This document shows, in pieces, positions 44,626 to 53,106 of a stretch of DNA of 64,000 nt. The stretch lies in assembly GCA_034044135.1 (NCBI GenBank), contig CP139021.1, positions 2,743,635 through 2,807,634 of the forward strand. The letters are read 5' to 3'. The first letter of the stretch is position 1. Each line of letters begins with the position of its first letter. Source of the stretch: Flammeovirgaceae bacterium SG7u.111 (GTDB lineage: Bacteria; Bacteroidota; Bacteroidia; Cytophagales; Flammeovirgaceae). Position numbers and translations under genes: made by a program. Below the pieces are notes generated by a model. The model was given only the letters and a program-made list of their open reading frames with translations. It did no database searches and had not been told where the DNA came from.

Positions 44626-47157
44626 ATGAAACCTAGGTTATCAAAAAGCTTTAAAGATTCTAAATATCTGATATCGAACAAGTGCGAGAAGCTGATGCTT
44701 TTATTGCTCTTATTGGCTTTTGCATTTCCCCAAGCCAAAGCACAGTTCCTGTTGCGTTACGATAAGCCTGCTAGCAAATTCACAAGTGAGCAAAGGGCTG
44801 ATTATAGAAAACCGGGCTATATGCAGGAGGCTTTGCCTTTGGGAAATGGGCGTCTGGGAGTCATGTTCTCGGGAAGGGTTGAAGAAGAACACCTGCTAAT
44901 CAATGATATTACTCTATGGATGAACAGCAAGCGTGGACTTGATGAAGTTGGGCAATCTGGCGTAAGACTAGGTGGTTATAAGAACTTTGAGAAAGTAAGG
45001 GAGGCTTATAGGAAAGGTAACTATGGGATTGGAGAACAGAGTATGGAGGTCATGTCTACCAAATATTTAAGCAGTACCCAGCCTTTGGGAAATTATGCTC
45101 CTTTTACTGATTTGATCATTTCCACAGGTCATCGGTTTGAAGAAGTGACGAAATACAGCCGTACTTTGGATGCGTACACAGGGATTGGTACTGTGAGTTA
45201 CACTATTGGTAATGCGCAATATACCCGTGAATATTTTTGCAGCCACCCAAATGACCTGATTGCCATTAGGTACACAGCTAAAAAGGCAAAAATGGACCTG
45301 ATTATTCAGGTCAGTACTTTGCACAAGGTTAAAAGCGTAAAAGCAGAAAACAACACCATCGTATTGACAGGGGAAGTATCAATGGTGTTGGATAATATCC
45401 ATTATCAGCAATTGGTAAAAATCGATATAAAAGATGGTGAATTATTGCCTCAGATGGATGGCTCTGTGAAGCTTAAGGGAACAAGCGATGTGAAAATATA
45501 CCTAGCAGCTTATACCGATTACTTACCGGTTTACCCCTCCTTTAAGGGGCATAATTATGTGGCTGAAAGTGAAAAAACGATGGAGATAGCCATGAAGGCT
45601 GGCTATGACAAATTGAAAAAGTCCCATGTTCGGGACGTCACTTCGCTAATGGATCGTTGTCAGCTAGAGCTGGACTACAAACCTTCTGGGCTAACTACGG
45701 ATAAGTTGGTAGAAAGAGGTGCGAGTCTTGAGCTGGAAAATTTGTACTTTAATTATTCCCGCTATTTGCAGTTGAGTTGTTCGCGTACAGCTCCTGTTCC
45801 TTCAAACCTGCAAGGGCTTTGGAACGGTTACCTCAAACCAGCTTGGAATTCTGATTATCATAACGATATTAATGTGGCAATGAACTATTGGATGGTGGAA
45901 ACTGCTAACCTTTCCGCATCGTTCCATCCTTACAAAGAATGGTTGAAAGTTCTTGCCGAATCAGGGAATTATACGGCAAAAGAAGCCTTTGGTATTCAGA
46001 AGGGTTGGACTACGGGGGTTAATGGAAATGTGTTTGGGTTTACGGCACCCAACGTGCATGGCCGCCGTACGCAACAATCAGGGGCTTGGCTTTGCCAAAA
46101 TTTGTACGACCATTATGCTTTTAATAAAGACAAGGCTTATCTGGAAGAAATTTACCCAATATTAAAAGGGGCGGCGGAATTTTATATAGCATTTCTTGCT
46201 CCCTGGAAAGATGGTTCGCTCGTTGTTTACCCAACTTGGTCACCCGAAAATACTTACCTGACCGAAGACTATGGCAAACTGAACAAGCAAGCTTATGGAG
46301 CTTCTTGGGACCAGCAGATCGTTTTGAATCTCTTTACCGATTGTATAGAAGCTTCTATTGTTTTAGGTAGAGACGATGGGTTTAGAAAGGCCTTGCAAGA
46401 TATAATACCGAAACTTTGTCCTCAAAAAATAGGACAATATGGTCAATTGCAGGAATGGCCTGAAGATTGGGACAGGCCTACAGATCATCACCGCCATATT
46501 TCCCATTTGATAGCTCTGCATCCAGGGCGTGATTTTTCGCCACTGACCACCAAGGAGATTGCAGATGCGGCATTAGTGACTATGAAGCACCGTGGTGATA
46601 TTTCTACGGGATGGAGCACTGCTTGGAAAACTTGCTTTTGGGCACGCTTACACAATGGCGATAAGGCACACCAGTTTTATGAGTTTTTAACTTCCAAACG
46701 CACATACGCAAACTTGTTCGATTTTCATCCGCCTTTCCAAATAGATGGCAACTTTGGGGGAGCGGCTGGAGTTTGCGAAATGCTCTTGCAAAGTCATTTG
46801 AGGAGTATTGATAACAAAGAAGAAGATATTGGAAAAGCAGCTTTTGTTTCCTACCAAAAAGACACTAAAAACCCGAATCAATTTTTGCCAGTAGTGCCGG
46901 ATGAAAACCTTGCAGATGCTCCATATATCCTCCATTTACTACCAGCTGTGCCTTCAGCTTGGCAAAAGGGTGGGGTAAAAGGACTTAGGGCTCGTGGTGG
47001 TTTTGAGGTGGATATGGCATGGGAAAACGGAACACTAGAGCAGGCTACTATTCGGGCGGTCAAAGGTGGGGCATTCAGGGTTTTTGCCAATGGGATACTA
47101 AGTGAGGTGATAACCTTGAAAAAGGATGAGTCAATGGTTTGGGGAAATAATGAATAA
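44626..47157 (+). CDS. GH95 family glycosidase (alpha-L-fucosidase/alpha-L-galactosidase type)
   Basis: The 843-residue protein has a signal ending near FPQAKAQ (residue 40) after a longer polar start. The N-terminal sandwich opens with EALPLGNGRLGVMFSG, the GH95 hallmark. The helical barrel has HNDINVAMNYW (the asparagine-rich catalytic region), WSPENTY and FQIDGNFGGAAGVCEMLLQS (family Asp). GH95 enzymes invert alpha-1,2-L-fucosyl or alpha-L-galactosyl linkages. It is the best hint that the locus substrate contains L-fucose or L-galactose. It is 9 bp before sulfatase 3, so co-transcription is certain in practice. Confidence 0.9.
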   Translation: MKPRLSKSFKDSKYLISNKCEKLMLLLLLLAFAFPQAKAQFLLRYDKPASKFTSEQRADYRKPGYMQEALPLGNGRLGVMFSGRVEEEHLLINDITLWMNSKRGLDEVGQSGVRLGGYKNFEKVREAYRKGNYGIGEQSMEVMSTKYLSSTQPLGNYAPFTDLIISTGHRFEEVTKYSRTLDAYTGIGTVSYTIGNAQYTREYFCSHPNDLIAIRYTAKKAKMDLIIQVSTLHKVKSVKAENNTIVLTGEVSMVLDNIHYQQLVKIDIKDGELLPQMDGSVKLKGTSDVKIYLAAYTDYLPVYPSFKGHNYVAESEKTMEIAMKAGYDKLKKSHVRDVTSLMDRCQLELDYKPSGLTTDKLVERGASLELENLYFNYSRYLQLSCSRTAPVPSNLQGLWNGYLKPAWNSDYHNDINVAMNYWMVETANLSASFHPYKEWLKVLAESGNYTAKEAFGIQKGWTTGVNGNVFGFTAPNVHGRRTQQSGAWLCQNLYDHYAFNKDKAYLEEIYPILKGAAEFYIAFLAPWKDGSLVVYPTWSPENTYLTEDYGKLNKQAYGASWDQQIVLNLFTDCIEASIVLGRDDGFRKALQDIIPKLCPQKIGQYGQLQEWPEDWDRPTDHHRHISHLIALHPGRDFSPLTTKEIADAALVTMKHRGDISTGWSTAWKTCFWARLHNGDKAHQFYEFLTSKRTYANLFDFHPPFQIDGNFGGAAGVCEMLLQSHLRSIDNKEEDIGKAAFVSYQKDTKNPNQFLPVVPDENLADAPYILHLLPAVPSAWQKGGVKGLRARGGFEVDMAWENGTLEQATIRAVKGGAFRVFANGILSEVITLKKDESMVWGNNE

Positions 47158-47166
47158 AACAATGCT

Positions 47167-48561
47167 ATGAGGTTAATTGCAATAGTAGGATGTATACTCT
47201 TTTTGAATTCATGTATCTCAGAGAAGAATTATGAAAAGCCAAATTTCGTAATCATTTTCACTGATGACCAAGGCTATCAGGATTTAGGGTGTTTTGGCTC
47301 ACCAACCATCCAATCGCCAAATCTAGATAGGATGGCTGCTGAAGGGGTTAGATTGACTAGTTTTTATGTGGGTGCTCCACTTTGCACTCCCTCACGAGCG
47401 GCTCTGATGACTGGTTCTTACCCAACACGAATCGATATGGCTGAAGGGGTTGATTTTCCAGTTTTGCTCGATGCCGATCCAAAAGGGCTTAACCCCAATG
47501 AAATTACCATTGCTGAAGTTTTAAAATCGGTAGGATATAAAACGGGTATGTTTGGGAAATGGCACCTTGGTGACCAACCTGAGTTTTTGCCCACCACCCA
47601 AGGGTTCGACGAGTTTTTTGGCCTTCCGTACAGTTACGATATTAGCCCTTTCCATCTAAACAATAAAAAATATAATTTTTCTCCATTACCCCTACTGGAA
47701 GGGGAGAAAGTTATTGAAATAAATCCTGATTGCGATTACCTTACAAAACGCATAACAGAACGAGCTGTTCGCTTTATAGAAGAGAATAAAGATGACCCAT
47801 TTTTCCTTTATATTCCCCATCCCAGCCCACACCGTCCCATATATGTTTCTCCAGATTTTCTCGGAGAAGCTCCTGACTCCATAAAATCCCAACTAGAAAA
47901 AGAGGAGGGGTATATAGCTTATGCTGCACGGGATAAACTTTACAAATATGCCATAAATGAAATTGACTGGTCGGTAGGGCAGGTACTGGATGCCTTGAAA
48001 CGGAACGGGATCGATGAAAATACCGTCGTGTTTTTTACCTCGGACAATGGCCCCGTAAAAGGAAGCGCTAAACCTTTGAGGGGCAGAAAAGGGAGTGCCT
48101 ATGAAGGAGGTGTTCGCGAACCTGCAATAATGCGTTGGCCGGGAAAGATCTCGGCGGGGCAGGTCAATGATGAGTTGCTGACAGCGATGGATATTCTCCC
48201 GACTTTTGCCAACCTAGCAGGTGCCAAAGCCCCCGATGATCGGGTGATTGATGGCAAGGATATTTGGGAGGTGCTGGTAAATAACAAGAAAAGTCCGCGC
48301 AAGGCTTTTTTCTACCACCAGCGCAAAGAGCTAAAGGCTGTGCGTACAGGGCAATGGAAGCTACATGTGGAAGGGGACGACCCTATGGCACTTTACAATT
48401 TGGGTAATGATATTTCGGAAAAGAACAATGTTTTGGAGGGGAATCAGGATATGGCCGATGAAATGCTTTCTTACATTAAAGAATTTAAAAAAGATATTGA
48501 AAACAACAAACGCCCAGCGGCTTATGTGGAAAATCCCTTGCCATTAGCCCAAAAGGAATAA
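47167..48561 (+). CDS. formylglycine-type (S1) sulfatase 3, lipoprotein
   Basis: The 464-residue lipoprotein (lipobox NSC, Cys16) carries the S1 signature CTPSR with Cys73 after TDDQGYQD. Then GKWHLGDQPEFLPTTQGFDEFFG, PHPSPHRPIY and SDNGPVKGSAKPLRG follow. This last block has the pattern common in N-acetylglucosamine/galactose-6-sulfatase-like members, but subfamily cannot be fixed by eye. It is followed by the REP-like hairpin block, so it probably ends one transcription unit. Confidence 0.92.
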   Translation: MRLIAIVGCILFLNSCISEKNYEKPNFVIIFTDDQGYQDLGCFGSPTIQSPNLDRMAAEGVRLTSFYVGAPLCTPSRAALMTGSYPTRIDMAEGVDFPVLLDADPKGLNPNEITIAEVLKSVGYKTGMFGKWHLGDQPEFLPTTQGFDEFFGLPYSYDISPFHLNNKKYNFSPLPLLEGEKVIEINPDCDYLTKRITERAVRFIEENKDDPFFLYIPHPSPHRPIYVSPDFLGEAPDSIKSQLEKEEGYIAYAARDKLYKYAINEIDWSVGQVLDALKRNGIDENTVVFFTSDNGPVKGSAKPLRGRKGSAYEGGVREPAIMRWPGKISAGQVNDELLTAMDILPTFANLAGAKAPDDRVIDGKDIWEVLVNNKKSPRKAFFYHQRKELKAVRTGQWKLHVEGDDPMALYNLGNDISEKNNVLEGNQDMADEMLSYIKEFKKDIENNKRPAAYVENPLPLAQKE

Positions 48562-48621
48562 TAGAGATTATCACGATTTGTGATAGTAAAGGCATTTCCA
48601 ACTATCAATAACGCACATAGT

Positions 48622-48744
48622 TTGGCTAAAGCCGAATAGGTATGGTGTTATTCAACGGGCTTTAGCCCGTTGCTAGTGATAAAAGAATCAATAGGCGGGG
48701 CTTTTAAGCCCCGTTTGGAAGTAAAAACGATGTTGGCTTTAGCC
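48622..48744. repeat. REP/BIME-like cluster of four hairpins
   Basis: The 262-bp gap after sulfatase 3 holds four short palindromes: GGCTAAAGCC (48624-48633), AACGGGCTTTAGCCCGTT (48654-48671), CGGGGCTTTTAAGCCCCG (48696-48713) and GGCTTTAGCC (48735-48744). The first and last are reverse complements, so the cluster is itself an inverted arrangement. Such elements are spread by REP-associated tyrosine transposases and can stabilise or attenuate transcripts. No such transposase is in the window. Confidence 0.7.
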
Positions 48745-48823
48745 TAAACTGAATTTTAACCAAAAAAATCTATACAAATCAGACCGTGATAAACTCTAAT
48801 GTACAACTTGAATTTTCAGTAAA

Positions 48824-50440
48824 ATGAACAAAGGATATTTGTTGCCAGCACTCGTATCATTCTTAGTTGCAGTTTTTAGTGTAAGCTGCTCGGTAGACAA
48901 TGGTGCGCCCTTACCAAATATAGTCTTAATTAATGCTGATGATTTAGGGTATGGCGACCTTAGTTGCTATGGGGCAACCAAGGTGCACACTCCAAACATA
49001 GACAAATTGGCACAGGATGGGCGCTCTTTTAGTGATGCTCATTCTGCTTCAGCGGTGTGTTCCCCTTCGCGTTATGGTTTGCTAACAGGAAGCTATCCAT
49101 TAAGACGCAATTTCTGGGGCGCACTAGGAGGCATTAATGATGGCTTGAGCATTGATACCACGCAAATAACCCTTGCCAGCGTATTGAAGGATGCTGGTTA
49201 TTCAACTGCTTGCGTAGGGAAATGGCATTTGGGTTTAGGTGTGGATAAACCGGATTATAATAAGCCGCTGAAACCCGGCCCACTTGAGCTGGGCTTCGAT
49301 TATTTTTATGGTATTCCTATGGTAAACAGCGGACCGCCCTTTGTTTATGTAGAAAATCATCATGTTGTAGGATATGAGCCTTCAGATCCATTTGTATTAG
49401 GTCAAAAATCTATAACACAAAAATGGCCGGCGAAAGGAGGATATACAGCCATTGGAGGTGCTGAAAAAGCGCATTTGTTGTATGAAGATGAAAAAGTAGG
49501 AACTACCCTTAAGGATAAAGCTATTGCGTGGATGAAAAAGATCCATTCAAACGATAAGGATAAACCATTCTTTCTCTATTTGGCAACTATCAATATTCAC
49601 CATCCATTTACGCCTGCACCGCAATTTAAAGGTACTAGTCAGTGTGGGCTCTATGGCGATTTTATTCATGAACTAGATTGGATAGTTGGGGAGGTTGTGA
49701 AATCACTGGAAGAAATGGGTGTTGCCGAAAATACCCTAGTGATTTTTACCAGTGATAATGGTGGGATGCTAAATCACGGAGGCCAGGACGCATGGAAAGC
49801 CGGGCACCAACTCAATGGTGATCTGTTGGGGTTCAAATTTGGAGCTTGGGAAGGGGGGCATCGAATTCCTTTTATTGCCAAATGGCCTGCAGAAATTGCT
49901 GCTAACAGCAAATCTAATCACTTAATTAGTCAGGTAGATTTGTTGGCCACTTTTGCGGCGATCGTTGCTAAACCTTTAAGTAAGGAAGAATGCCCTGATG
50001 GCATCAATCAGTTACCTGAATTAAAAGGGGAAACTACAGAACCGTTACGAGACATATTGATGATAACACCCAACTGCCCAAGCCACCTTACTGTTCGGAA
50101 AGGGGAGTGGGTTTATATTCCTGCCCAAGATGCAGGTGGTTTTCAGGGCACAGAAATTGGCGCTCACAATTTGGGTGGGGCAGCGGCAACTGTACTTACC
50201 GGGCAGGCAAACAGTGACATAGAAAATGGGAAGATAAAACCTGATGCACAGCCGGCACAATTGTATAACTTGAAAAATGATCTCTACGAAGCCATTAATG
50301 TTTATGGTCAGTATCCCGAAATACAGCATGAATTGGATGATATTTTAAAAAGCTATAGAGCTGAAATTGGCCCTTATCCGGAACTGGGATGGATCCACAA
50401 AAAAGTACTGGAGGAAAGACGAAAATCCAAAAAGGAGTAA
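48824..50440 (+). CDS. formylglycine-type (S1) sulfatase 4, lipoprotein
   Basis: The 538-residue lipoprotein has lipobox VSC (Cys22). The S1 signature is CSPSR with Cys79 after ADDLGYGD; GKWHLGLGVD and the TSDNGGMLNHGGQDAW metal region follow. The histidine block HHPFTPAPQFKG is typical of arylsulfatase A-like members. Its stop codon directly follows the ribosome-binding site of the next gene, so it is coupled to the GH116-like gene. It begins a new unit after the hairpin cluster. Confidence 0.92.
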   Translation: MNKGYLLPALVSFLVAVFSVSCSVDNGAPLPNIVLINADDLGYGDLSCYGATKVHTPNIDKLAQDGRSFSDAHSASAVCSPSRYGLLTGSYPLRRNFWGALGGINDGLSIDTTQITLASVLKDAGYSTACVGKWHLGLGVDKPDYNKPLKPGPLELGFDYFYGIPMVNSGPPFVYVENHHVVGYEPSDPFVLGQKSITQKWPAKGGYTAIGGAEKAHLLYEDEKVGTTLKDKAIAWMKKIHSNDKDKPFFLYLATINIHHPFTPAPQFKGTSQCGLYGDFIHELDWIVGEVVKSLEEMGVAENTLVIFTSDNGGMLNHGGQDAWKAGHQLNGDLLGFKFGAWEGGHRIPFIAKWPAEIAANSKSNHLISQVDLLATFAAIVAKPLSKEECPDGINQLPELKGETTEPLRDILMITPNCPSHLTVRKGEWVYIPAQDAGGFQGTEIGAHNLGGAAATVLTGQANSDIENGKIKPDAQPAQLYNLKNDLYEAINVYGQYPEIQHELDDILKSYRAEIGPYPELGWIHKKVLEERRKSKKE

Positions 50441-50442
50441 AT

Positions 50443-53022
50443 ATGAAAAAGATCAATATTTTAATTTTCCTGATGTACCTTGCTAGGCTTGCTCCCGCCC
50501 AGCAACAAAGCACCAGTTGGCCAGTGCTTAAAACTTACGATCAGGAGCATATCCAAAAAATCAAGATGCCAGTTGGTGGTATAGGAACTGGATCGGTTTC
50601 GCTGACGGGGCGTGGTTCTTTAGAAGATTGGGAAATAATGAATCGGCCGGCAAAAGGCTTTAATCCTACCTTGGAAAATAGAGGGCCGGTAAAGCAAAAA
50701 GGGCCTTTTTTTGCTATTTACATAGAAGATGGCAACGGGGTTAAACAAACCCGTTTGCTTGAAGGCCCTCCTGATGAGTCCTATTATGAAGGGGCATGGG
50801 GGGCAAGTTCAAACCAGCATGGTTTGCCCCGCTTTGCTAATGCAATGTTCAAAGCAGCTTATCCTTTCGGGCAAGTATTTTTAAGTGACAAAGATCTCCC
50901 TGTAGATGTTGTGGTAGGGGCTTACAACCCCTTGATTCCTGGCAATATCGATGACAGTAGTATCCCAATGGTTATTCTTAACTATACCGTAAGAAATAGC
51001 AGTAATAAGGAAATTGCTATCTCTCTTTCGGGTTCTATCCAGAATTTTATTGGATTTGATGGTAAAAGAGGAAAGGCTATAAAAAACGTAAATTCTTATC
51101 GAACAGAAAATGGCATAAAAGGCATACATTATACGAGTAATGGTGTGGACCCTGAGAGTGAGCATTGGGGAACGATGAGCTTTGCGTCTTTAAGCGAAGG
51201 TGAAACTACTTATCGTACGGCTTGGCAAAAGATGACAAGTCGCTGGGATAAAAAAAGGTTGGATTTTTGGGATGACTTTAGCGAAGATGGTGTGTTAGAA
51301 CCTAGGGTTAACGATGAGGCCAATGCTCCTATGGGCTCATTAGCAGTAAAGACCAAACTGAAGGCTGGTGAAGAAAAGAATTTTCGATTTCTGATAGCTT
51401 GGCACTTTCCTAATCGCCAGACTTGGGACAAACCCGGTTTTCAAAAATACATCAAAGCCACAGTAGGCAATTATTATACAACTCAATATTCCGACTCGTG
51501 GGATGTTGTTGCTAGAACCTATCCTCGTTTGGGAGAATTAGAAAACCAAACAAAAACTTTTGTAAATGCTCTGCTTGATAGTGACATTCCTAAAGAAGTA
51601 AAAGAATCAGCCCTGTTCAATTTGGCACATTTACGTACCCAGTTGGCTTTTCGTATTAAAAGCGGGCATCTATTAGGCTGGGAAGGACTTTTTGACCAAC
51701 ATGGTTCTTGCTTTGGTTCGTGTACACACGTTTGGAACTACGAACAGACCACCGCATTTTTATTTGGAAAATTGGCTAAAACCATGCGTGACGTGGAATA
51801 TGGTTATGCTACTGATGAAGAAGGGCTGATGAGTTTTAGAGCTTATCTTCCACTGGATTCTGCACAGTTTTGGGGAAAGGCAGCTGCCGATGGCCAAATG
51901 GGCTGCATTATGAAGTTTTACCGCGACTGGCAACTATCAGGTGATGATGAGTTCCTTAAAAAGCATTGGCCAATGGTCAAAAAGTCACTCGAGTTTTGCT
52001 GGATTCCCGGCGGATGGGATGCTGACAAAAATGGGGTAATGGAAGGTTCGCAACACAATACCATGGATGTGGAATATTTCGGCCCTAACCCACAAATGGG
52101 TTTCTGGTACCTGGGTGCGCTAAAAGCCTCAGCGGAGATGGCAACTTACTTAGGTGAAAAGAGATTTGCTAAGACTTGCCATGATCTATTTGAGCAAGGA
52201 TCGGAATGGATGGACAACAACCTGTTTAATGGGGAATATTACGAACAGCACATTCAACCTCCTATGTCGGTTGACAATGTTGCTGAATCTCTTATAGGGG
52301 CAGCAAGTGGTAAAAATGCTATTGATCTTACCTCACCCGATTTTCAATTAGGGAAAGGTGTTTTGGTAGATCAGCTAGTAGGCCAAATGTTTGCCCATGT
52401 TGTTGGTTTAGGGTATTTGGGAAAAGAGGATAACATTAAAAGTAGCCTTGAATCCATTATGAAATACAATTATGTGGAGAAGATGAGTTCGCATGCAAAT
52501 TTTCATCGCTCGTATGCATTGGGAGATGAATCAGCCTTGTTGATGGCTGCCTATCCGGGAGAGAGACCTGAAAAACCATTTCCTTATTTTACAGAGGTAA
52601 TGACCGGTTTCGAATATACGGCCGCCATAGGCATGTTGCAGGAAGGTCAAACCGAGAATGGTTTAAAATGTATCCGAAATATTCGTGACCGATATGACGG
52701 TAAAAAAAGAAGTCCCTTTAACGAAGCCGAGGCAGGGCATCATTATGCAAGAAGCATGATTGCCTGGGCTGGGGTTTTGGCAAGCTCTAACTTCCATTAT
52801 TCGGCAGTAGATAAATCCATGTCTTTTACATCGAGCCCCGGAACGTATTTCTGGAGCAATGGCTACAGTTGGGGCACTTGTGAAGTGAAAGAAAAGGAAG
52901 CTGTACTGCACGTGCTTTCTGGTTCAGTAGAACTGGATAGCTTTTCACTGGACGGTGTTGGTACAAAAAAGTTGAAGGGGGAAATAACCAATGAATCAGA
53001 AACATTGAATATTAAATTATAA
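50443..53022 (+). CDS. GH116-like (glucosylceramidase/DUF608) glycosidase, copy 1
   Basis: From the ATG at 50443 the product has 859 residues. This start is supported by AAAGGAG at 50431-50437 and by a clear signal peptide; an upstream ATG at 50389 lies inside the sulfatase. The N-terminal sandwich (about 30-320) opens with MPVGGIGTGSVSLTGRGSLEDWEI. The helical catalytic domain (about 380-820) has WNYEQTTAFLFG, whose Glu is the likely nucleophile, and HNTMDVEYFGPN, whose Asp is the likely acid/base by comparison with GBA2/TxGH116. Known GH116 enzymes split beta-glucosides, beta-xylosides or beta-N-acetylglucosaminides. It is a full-length paralogue of the next gene. Confidence 0.82.
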   Translation: MKKINILIFLMYLARLAPAQQQSTSWPVLKTYDQEHIQKIKMPVGGIGTGSVSLTGRGSLEDWEIMNRPAKGFNPTLENRGPVKQKGPFFAIYIEDGNGVKQTRLLEGPPDESYYEGAWGASSNQHGLPRFANAMFKAAYPFGQVFLSDKDLPVDVVVGAYNPLIPGNIDDSSIPMVILNYTVRNSSNKEIAISLSGSIQNFIGFDGKRGKAIKNVNSYRTENGIKGIHYTSNGVDPESEHWGTMSFASLSEGETTYRTAWQKMTSRWDKKRLDFWDDFSEDGVLEPRVNDEANAPMGSLAVKTKLKAGEEKNFRFLIAWHFPNRQTWDKPGFQKYIKATVGNYYTTQYSDSWDVVARTYPRLGELENQTKTFVNALLDSDIPKEVKESALFNLAHLRTQLAFRIKSGHLLGWEGLFDQHGSCFGSCTHVWNYEQTTAFLFGKLAKTMRDVEYGYATDEEGLMSFRAYLPLDSAQFWGKAAADGQMGCIMKFYRDWQLSGDDEFLKKHWPMVKKSLEFCWIPGGWDADKNGVMEGSQHNTMDVEYFGPNPQMGFWYLGALKASAEMATYLGEKRFAKTCHDLFEQGSEWMDNNLFNGEYYEQHIQPPMSVDNVAESLIGAASGKNAIDLTSPDFQLGKGVLVDQLVGQMFAHVVGLGYLGKEDNIKSSLESIMKYNYVEKMSSHANFHRSYALGDESALLMAAYPGERPEKPFPYFTEVMTGFEYTAAIGMLQEGQTENGLKCIRNIRDRYDGKKRSPFNEAEAGHHYARSMIAWAGVLASSNFHYSAVDKSMSFTSSPGTYFWSNGYSWGTCEVKEKEAVLHVLSGSVELDSFSLDGVGTKKLKGEITNESETLNIKL

Positions 53023-53025
53023 AAC

Positions 53026-53055
53026 GATGAGAAACCAAATTTGGTAATCATCTCG
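53026..53055 (+). other. possible sulfatase start remnant between the GH116-like copies
   Basis: In the 84-bp gap between the two GH116-like genes, the frame from 53026 reads DEKPNLVIIS and stops after eight more codons. EKPN(F/L)VII is the usual start of the sulfatase domain (sulfatase 3 has EKPNFVIIF). It may be the scar of a deleted sulfatase gene; the match is too short to be certain. Confidence 0.3.
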
Positions 53056-53106
53056 CCCGTACCTTTTACCATTAACTATAAATAATAACAGAAAAATGCA
53101 TTTTAA

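Noticed and set aside
50389-50442. Upstream start codon for GH116-like copy 1
   Set aside because: It is inside the sulfatase 4 coding region; the ATG at 50443 has a good ribosome-binding site and begins the signal peptide.
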